Positions 55,341 through 64,000 of a stretch of DNA of 64,000 nt are shown here, piece by piece. The translations under genes were made by a program, and so were the position numbers. The notes beneath the pieces are model-generated. The model made no database searches. It saw nothing but the letters and a program-made list of their open reading frames with translations, and was not told the DNA's origin. Origin of the DNA: Misgurnus anguillicaudatus (lineage: Eukaryota > Chordata > Actinopteri > Cypriniformes > Cobitidae); NCBI RefSeq assembly GCF_027580225.2, contig NC_073348.2, forward strand, positions 26,182,501 through 26,246,500, given 5' to 3'. Numbering within the stretch: position 1 is the first letter of the stretch; each line of letters starts with the position of its first letter.

Positions 55341-56494
55341 AAAGACTTAGGGCCCTATCATACAACCAGTGCAATGCAGTGCAATGCAGTGTAATGCAAT
55401 GCAGTGCAATGCACAACCCAAGTGTCTTTTGCTAGTTTCAACCCAGCGCAATTATCATTTTCACATTTAGCACCACGTTGTTTAAATAGCAAATGCGTTT
55501 GCGCCCAATTTTCCACCCATGGGCATTCTGTTCTAAAAACGAGGTGTGTTTAGGCGCATTGTTGGCGCGTTGCTTTTTTAATGCAACTAAAATACCGTAG
55601 ACTATTTAAAGACTATTTAAATTTTTTATTTAAAGAGAGCAATATGAGCCTATAAACATGACGACAATGCTCAATTGCTTATCATACACATGGATGCGCA
55701 GCAGCACAAAAACGCTTTTAAATATGAAAAATTAAAGGATTAAAATGTAAAAGATTATTATTGAGTCTCTTGGACATAAACGAGGGCTAATTATGAGACG
55801 TAAGAAGGTGTAAAGAGCTGCTTCACCTGTAACCTGGTAAGTAAATAAATGCTTTGCTTTAAACAAATGCATCTGTTTTTAAATGTTTTTTAAATGCTAC
55901 CTCACGGATTTATTGTATATGAAAACATGGCGCTGTCCGAGTGCTGAAACAGCTCTCCGCACGTTCATTCTTTATCTCTTGTTTGTATTTTTAGTGTTTA
56001 AACCTTTTCTTGCATATTTGCAAATTATTTTATGAGATTACAATGATTATGTAAGATATCAATACATTTACAGCAATTAAAAACCTGCTATTTTGACTGA
56101 AAGAAATGGCTTTTAAAGGTTTTAATCCAAATAATAACTATTTCAATAAAAATGAAAACAACACAATTTTTTAACATTATTCTTAAATGGTGGTCTTAGT
56201 TTTTCAGTCTACAAATTCCGCTTTCTAAATAGAGATTAAGCGTGGCGCCAGGTGCAACTGGCTTTTAAAGGGGATGAGAGCTGAGACTATCATTTTTTTA
56301 TTGCATGTTACGCCCATAACACACCCATTACTCATTAGAAGAATAGGATCAACCCTTTAAGGCTGTGCGCTTGGCGCATAATCCATTTTTCCCGTCATTA
56401 AATTAGCAAAACTGGCACGACACGCCCATTTAGACCATGCGCCGTGTGCTTTAGACAATGCACTTAGATTATTAAAATAGGGCCCAAAGACTTA
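55341..56494. mobile_element. GGGCCCTAT-ended element with 9-bp target duplication
   Basis: Element 55350-56485, ends GGGCCCTAT and ATAGGGCCC, flanked by AAAGACTTA on both sides. Near the left end is an array of GTGCAATGCA units. A 9-bp duplication fits Mutator-like elements; no transposase seen. Confidence 0.82.
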
Positions 56495-56654
56495 AAGATT
56501 AACATTTTTATTCAGTTCAAAACATTTTGTTTGTTGTTCTAAAGTTTGTGTTCTAAAGCAAAATGGTCTATATTTTCACATGGTCTACATTATAAATGAT
56601 TATTTTATGTAGAAAACAATAAATCACCAATTAATGACTTTTGCTAGGTTATCA

Positions 56655-56835
56655 CACACTCTCAGAAAAAGGTACCAAAGTTGTCACTGAGATGGTTGGT
56701 ACCTTTCAAAAAGGTCCTTACATGTACCATTTTCGTATGCACCTGTTAGGTATACAAAAGTGTACTTTTTAGAAAGGTTTTGCCCAAGTGACAACTTTTG
56801 TACCTTCTTGTATCTTTTTGTCTAAAAGTGCGGTC
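56655..56835. repeat. GGTACC-rich dispersed repeat
   Basis: AAAAAGGTACCAAAGTTGTC to GTGACAACTTTTGTACC, an inverted arrangement. Same family as 8380-8505. Confidence 0.75.
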
Positions 56836-57646
56836 ACATATTGAGAAACGTGCTAACTCATGAGTATTTATTTTAATATACCATACATGTATTTTAAACA
56901 CAAGTTGAGCTATGCTATTATGCAGGTTGACCGAGCTGGTTAATGTGGTCTGTTTTGTTGGTTTTAGAGATGTTTTTTTTTTACTTCTAAGCTTGGCCAA
57001 ACTGGAACACCAGTTTAAACCAGTTGAGATCAACAAACCACGGTGGCCTGGCTTTAAGCTGTTTTTGTTTTCAGCATAGCCCTCCCACTTCTTGTTAATC
57101 TACGGTATGTTGAATAAAGTAGTCGCAAACAATGACCTCCTTCATACTGTAATCACCTCTAATCATGTGAAGAATTTGGTTTAGTATATATAAATACATA
57201 TGCATGCACAAACATAGACCTGCACAGGCAAATGAGACAAATGTTTGGAAATGCATAACTACAGTATCTATCTGCCCAGTACTTTTATTTAGCATTATTT
57301 CTGCTGCTTGTATTCTCCATTTGTATTTATGTTGCTTTCACAACACAAATGTGCAGTTTTTGTCATCCAACATGGCACGCTGACACTAAACAGAGAGAAA
57401 GATCCTGCAGCTATTGTTTAGTGTTAAACGAATCCATTATGAGGTAAAAGGAGTTCAAGTGATTTGCTCTGTTCAGTGTCAGCAGAATCTATTTAAGAGT
57501 CTAAACTGAGATGTTCAAGGAAAAACACCTCCAGAATATAACCCCGAAATAGCCCTGACTGAGTATCTAAATATGAGTCTCAATCCCTAAACATAAAAAG
57601 ACAGAATGAAAGAAAGAAAGAAGAGTTTATATCAGACAGACCCATG

Positions 57647-58740
<1,094 letters not shown>

Positions 58741-58745
58741 TATGG

Positions 58746-59018
58746 TTTTAGGCCCGGTTTTACAAACAAGGCTTAGCTAAAGCCAGGACTAGGGCTTAGT
58801 TAAATTAAGATGCTTTATGTTTTATAAACATGCTTTAGTATGTATCTAAGACAAATCAATGGCACTAGCATATTTTAAAGAGTACATATCATGAATATTT
58901 GACTTTTGCTATGTTTAGATGCTTTAATTGGGTCCCCAGTGCTTCTATCAACCTAGAAAGCACGAAAAAGAATAACCCAGTAACATTTTGCTAAACCATT
59001 CTGCAATCTGCAAGCATG
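58746..59018. repeat. Two truncated MITE fragments
   Basis: GGCCCGGTTTTACAAACAAGG near 58752 starts a common fish element without its right end. From about 58875, sequence matches the left half of the 41069-41489 family (GGTCCCCAGTGCTTCTATCA) until the TTAA MITE at 59023. Confidence 0.6.
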
Positions 59019-59292
59019 TTAAAGCAACACTATTTAGTTTAAATAATGTCTCTAAAATTATTTCAGTGATAGAACAACTTTTAACTGGACAAATTGTACT
59101 GTTGCTGCAACCTGAGCAGCCTCCTAGCTGCTACAAGCACACTCTGAAAGTGGCGGTGGAGGGTAGAGCACACAGCCCCGCCCCTCCCCCTGCCTGCAGA
59201 AGAGTGTCTGATACCAGGCACTGTTGCGCTTTTCAACCACATGGGGGAGCTGTAAGTAATTTTTACCTGGAAACTACATAGTGTTGCTTTAA
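59019..59292. mobile_element. TTAA MITE (AGCAACACTATTTAGTTT ends)
   Basis: TTAA at 59019-59022 and 59289-59292; right end AAACTACATAGTGTTGCT is the inverse of the left. 266 bp, GC-rich centre. Confidence 0.88.
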
Positions 59293-60694
59293 ATAGGGAT
59301 GTTAACTGATGACCGTTTTACCGATGGTTGACCGTATCAACGTTACCCGGTCAAAGTTGTTGGTTAAAAAAAAGTGATCTTAGGCTATTATAGACAGTGG
59401 ACTTAACGCTACTACAGTTAGTCATCTCTTTCAAGATCTTTTTGTGTGAAGTGAACAAATCCCTCATAATCGGTTTTTCATAACTCGCCTGTTTGTACTT
59501 AATAAACCAATAAAAACATTTAGCACGAGGTCACGACGTTTGGGTTCGCATGCTCACAAGGTTTGCGAAAAGTAAATGCTACAGGCTATTTTTTGTAAAC
59601 TCCTTCATTCGAATAGTAAATAAAATATGGCAATAAAATAATTAAAATTAAAGACTCTCCTGATTGTGTTCCAAATGATTAACATTTACGTCTTTTAGGC
59701 TAACAGTAAAGTGCAGATTAAGTTTTGTTTTTGTAAATCGTTAGACATGATTTTTACCACTTAATAAAGTTTTGCTTTGTAGAAAGCATTTCTTTAAAGT
59801 GAATTTCGTTTTGTATAAATTGTATCTTAATTTTAATAAATGTTTCATCAACCAATTACATGTATTTAATAAAGAAAACGCAAATATAGCAGAGAATATA
59901 ATAACCGGTCCGTGCATGAATGCGCCGGCACGGGGCGTTCACTTGCATTGCATTGTTAACTAGAACGCACCTCATCCTAAATGAATAAAACTCAGCTCAG
60001 ATCTCAACTGCATTCGTTCTAAAACAGACAAGGGCTTTCTCGCACACAGTGAGTTATCCCCGCCTTAAAATGTTTTAAAAGCATGGTTATGAGTCTGTGA
60101 ATCATTTGTTCAATCGTTTTTTCAAATTAAAAACAAAAATGAAAAAATTAACCACCATGGTTTTCTGATTGTGTGCTCAGATCAAAAAATTAATTACTGG
60201 ATTAGACACATTTTTTATTTAACACCTTTATAGGCATAATATATCAATGAAATCATTTTAAATAGTACTATAGTTTTAACATATTACAGGCATTTATGCT
60301 CTCATGAAAGACTTACAGTCCAACTTTTGAACTGTATTCCTTTTTTTGTTAATATTTATCCGGGACACACACATACACACCTAAGGTTTAAGGAGGTCTC
60401 CGCTTTTTGTCCAGCTCCGACAAGGTTCTATTCAGTAAACCGCTTAAAATACACTCTGTGTTCACCCGCTCTATTTCCCGACCTGACGGGTCCGCAACAC
60501 TTAACGTTACATCTCGTTTCCAGAATCTCACATTCAAATGTCTCTAACGAAAAGAGAGAGATGAAGTAGCCTATAACAATTATAAATGTTATACAAAAAT
60601 TGTGTTCGTGCCAATATAAATATTATTTTAACATTGTATTGTCAGCAGAGAAAAAATGTCAGAAAAAAATTAAATATAAATAATAAATTAAATA
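59293..60694. other. Probable decayed transposon remnants, no gene
   Basis: GATGACCGTTTTACCGATGG near 59310 and AACCACCATGGTTTTC near 60150 look like parts of one DNA element. Ends cannot be defined. Confidence 0.35.
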
Positions 60695-61187
60695 GGACAA
60701 AGCATAGATATTTATAAAGGCTAGATGGCTCGTCCGCGCTGCTGGCCAATGGAGTGCAACGTCCGCATTTTGGCGGCCATCTTACGACAGGGCGCTCGCT
60801 CACTCGTAGCATAGAGTTTTAATGATGCAGGTACTTTTAAATGACCATAACTTGCTTAGTTTTTTGCCGATTTTCAAGCGGTTTGGTTTGTTATAAACGT
60901 CAAAGATGTACCTATGACACTGCATACCTATACTAAAAATAAAAAATAAATTCATGAAACATGTTAAAGCATCCAGAATTATAGCCACGTTAATAACGTT
61001 TGTAAAAATCCAAACCGTTTGAAAATCGGTAGAAAATTGAGCAAGTTATGGTCTTTTAAAAGTACCTGCACCATTAAACTCAATGCTACGAGTGAGCGAG
61101 CGCCCTGTCGTAAGATGGCCGCCAGGTGATGCCGTTAGGGACTCCGCCTTGAGCCATCTAGCCTTTATACATATCTATGGGACAAAG
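60695..61187. mobile_element. hAT-like palindromic MITE, 8-bp target duplication
   Basis: Element 60703-61179 starts CATAGATATTTATAAAGGCT; its end is the near-exact inverse. GGACAAAG is on both sides (60695-60702, 61180-61187). Inner arms (GGCGGCCATCTTACGACAGG) are also inverted. Confidence 0.9.
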
Positions 61188-62305
61188 CCTCTCACTTAAA
61201 TTTCTAACCAACATAAACCGAAACCATAGTTGGTTGCGGAATTGCTGTTCAAACTAATTGCTGAAAATCCTCCTTTGCCAAATTTATAACGTTTTAAACG
61301 GAGACAAAGATCAAAGAACTATGCGTTAGGAAAAATTAATAATGGCTTTATTTTAATAGACATGTAAAACCATATTTTGGCGGATTACTTTCATTTTTTA
61401 ACAAATTTATCTGCCCATTTAGTCTTAATAATTAACGGTAAACGAACTTGACTTGCTGTTCTCAAAGGCAGGTCGAACCAAATAGGTCGGGCTCGAGCCC
61501 CAAGTTCAAGTAACAGAACAGAACAGTAGATTCCTTTGACATTTACGTTAAAATTTCTAAAAGCCTGCAATTACTTTTCAGTAATTTGCGATGTCACGAA
61601 GTTTAACGTCTTCACGCGTGACGCATTGACGTAAATTTGCAAATGATTCATGATACCTCTGCAATTATTTGATCGATTGTTTTTTAGAAGTATGCTCAAA
61701 CTCTAATGACAGCTATGATCGCGGATGCGCTGGTAGAGAAAGAGAACGAGAAAGAGCGGCCCGTATACGCATTTTTTCAGGACATTCTTGCAAGCCGATG
61801 GCAACTTGTCCACGACCCGGTGGTTGGGGACCGCTGGGCTAGAGGAAGAGTTTTGTGCAGCATTTAGTGCAAATATTTTTTATCAGGTAATACATATTAT
61901 TTATTAGTGTGTTATACGCGAATAAATAATAATGAAAAAAGTTCAAAAGTCAGACTGTAAGCGAATGAGACATACAGGAAAGCATGGTTGCTATTAAAAC
62001 CCTTATTAAAACCCCTCATAAAATGTAATCTGTTAGTAGGCTAGGATCTGTTTAAATTTATTTCATTGGTATATGTCTGCTAAGGTGTTCAGTAACAATT
62101 TGTCCAAACCCGTTTTCATTCTTTTTTTATTTTTGATCTGAGCGCACATTCAGAAAACGAGTCGTGTGATTTTAGTTCAGGACATAAATAATAGAAAACA
62201 AGTGGTTTTTCTTTATTTTCTTTTTGGTCTTGATTTGAAAAAACGAATGAAGGAATGATACACGGGGCCATTTTTGTAAACTGGTATTGTAAAATAAAAA
62301 AAGTC
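61188..62305. other. No gene seen
   Basis: AT-rich. A segment near 61800-61862 (GTGGTTGGGGACCGCTGG) may belong to the decayed hAT element ending at 62412. Confidence 0.35.
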
Positions 62306-62309
62306 TGAT

Positions 62310-62412
62310 TAAAAAATAAATAAAAAAACGGACTTCAAATTAATCCGGCGGGCCAGAAAATATTCCTGGCGGGCCACTTTTGGCCCGCGGGCCGCCTGTT
62401 GCCGACCCCTGC
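62310..62412. repeat. Right end of a hAT (Charlie-like) element
   Basis: GGCCCGCGGGCCGCCTGTTG then CCGACCCCTG is the typical terminal sequence of Charlie-like elements (inverse CAGGGGTCGG). The matching left end was not found. Confidence 0.65.
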
Positions 62413-62989
62413 TGTACACTGTGCAAAACGTACAAAGTAAACCCTTATGTATTATTAATTAAGTGATATAAATGCGTTAGCTTCCCATAACCAGAAATGT
62501 TTCAGAATGGGAATCCGCCTATACTCTAATGAGAGCGATATATCAAATTTCCCTGATCGATAATGCGGTAAAAATAAACACGAGAACTTGATATGTTAAC
62601 CGGCATCAGAGTTCATGCAACCCAATTGACCTCTAACCTACAAATCATCAGTTTATTTGTGAAAAAGGGATTTGAAAGAAGAATTTCATCTGACTGGTAG
62701 GGCATAAACAAAAATGAATAGCCTACTTTATGCGAGGTAACAGATTTCCCCATTATCCAAATGGAACTTGGCTGAGTGTCCTGTTGAGAAAAATATGCTG
62801 AGGTATGTAAAAACCAGTATGGATGGAAATTGAGATCATGAGTTGGAAGCAGGCATTTAATTAGCATAATCCAGCTTGGAGAGAGAGTTTGTCCCATAAA
62901 TCCTGATCCAACTGTCTCATACAGTAACACAATCCAGATATATAACCAGATTCGGTAGACATTATGGTAGCGACATAAACACATGCCAC

Positions 62990-63365
62990 CTTAAAGGTCT
63001 CAGGGGTATCTAGAATGTGTCTGTAAAGTTTCAGCTCAAAATACCCCACAGATGATTTATTATATATGTCCATGATGTCCCTATTTAGATGAGAGCGCTG
63101 TTTTTATTTGTGTACCTTTAAATGCAAATGATCTACAGCTCCTCACTCCCTTACCAACAGACATCTGATTCCTGTATAACAATACAGTCTGAGACAATAA
63201 CGTCTAACTTTTGGGTAAAATTAACCAGTCAGTCAGTGGCTGTGGGCGGGGATTTGTTAGTGTGACATCACATTAACAAGAGAATCAAAACAACATTTCT
63301 AACGAGACTGCTTTGGTTTAATAGGGATTTTAAAAGAATGAAAGGGTGGATTCATTGTAGGGTAG
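62990..63365 (-). repeat. Partial reversed copy of the 2793-3281 MITE
   Basis: GTTTCAGCTCAAAATACCCC and CATTAACAAGAGAATCAAAA are the reverse complement of blocks in the 2793-3281 element. Ends eroded. Confidence 0.7.
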
Positions 63366-63402
63366 GGGTGATTATGTCCAAACACCTCATTAAAGATTTG
63401 GC

Positions 63403-64000
63403 TTAAAGGATTAGTCCATTTTCTTTAAAAAAATCCAGATAATTTACTCACCACCATGTTATCCAAAATGCTGATGTCTTTCTTTGAAAAATGATTCTTT
63501 GAAAAATATTTTTTCTCATTTTAATGGACTTTAATGGACACCAACACATAACACTTAACTCAACACTTAACATTTTTTTCAAAGGACTCTAAACAATTTC
63601 AAACGAGGCATAAGGGTCTTATCTAGCAAAACGATTGTCATTTTTGACACGAAAAATAAAAAATATGTACATTTAAACCACAACTTCTCGTCTATCTCCG
63701 GTCCTGTGATGCGCCAGCGCGACCGAATGATAAAAATTAATGTCTTTGTGTCAGTTCATTGTTTAAAATGGTCCGCAAATGTGCGTTTCATATATGTAAC
63801 ACGTGACCTTTCTACGTCACTACGCAATTACGTGAGGTCGCGCTGGTTCGTCACACAGTCGGAGAAAGAAGAGAAGTTGCGGTTTAGAAGTGCATATTTT
63901 TTATTTTTCTTGTCAAAAATGACAATTGTTTCGCTAGATAAGACCCTCATGCCTCGTTTGGGATCGTTTAGAATCCTTTGAAACTTCGTTGAAAAACACA
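63403..64000. mobile_element. Second copy of the 27150-28041 palindrome, cut by window end
   Basis: TTAA at 63403-63406 then AGGATTAGTCCATTTTC and AAATCCAGATAATTTACTCA as in the first copy. The sequence stops inside the right arm. Confidence 0.88.

Overview
The window is animal nuclear DNA, almost certainly from a ray-finned fish and most likely a cyprinid. Evidence: coding sequence is split into short GT-AG exons; a DANA-like tRNA-derived SINE and other fish-type SINEs are present; and the introns and intergenic space are packed with non-autonomous DNA transposons with TTAA, 8-bp or TA target duplications. Genes were found by joining exons in phase by eye; no alignment or search was run.

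Two protein-coding genes are clear, both on the minus strand and head to tail. inpp5k (exons 29136-41646, 5' exon ending at 41917) encodes a phosphoinositide 5-phosphatase with a C-terminal SKICH domain. The 13 coding exons join in phase to 538 codons plus stop. pitpna (exons 47719-55169) encodes the class I phosphatidylinositol transfer protein alpha. Nine exons were found, including an 8-nt microexon and a 48-nt terminal exon; the exons for about the first 17 residues were not found. INPP5K beside PITPNA in the same orientation matches the human 17p13.3 order as I recall it, which supports both names. One protein removes the 5-phosphate of PI(4,5)P2 and PI(3,4,5)P3; the other supplies PI for phosphoinositide synthesis.

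Layout: 1-29000 holds no confident host gene, only one weak candidate exon (498-659) in a dense repeat landscape. This includes a hAT-like element with a 202-bp tandem duplication (1.6-2.6 kb), a 24-bp minisatellite array (5.7-6.6 kb), SINEs (9.9 and 12.0 kb), nested insertions (10.1-11.9 kb), a young LTR retrotransposon without reverse transcriptase (14.8-17.0 kb), a dispersed duplication with 42-bp flanking repeats (17.4-18.4 kb), and a three-level nest with a 1.3-kb palindrome (20.3-22.4 kb). 29.1-42.0 kb is inpp5k, whose introns carry palindromic TTAA elements, a dead Tc1 copy and a RecQ-like fragment. 42-47.7 kb is intergenic. 47.7-55.2 kb is pitpna. 55.2-64 kb is probably its long 5' intron, with more MITEs and a long (GT)n tract.

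No new multi-gene system is visible. The points most worth a second look are the pitpna microexon, a pitpna intron that cannot be given GT-AG ends, the N-terminal extension and poly-Asp insert of inpp5k, and the palindromic, nested and duplicated repeats.
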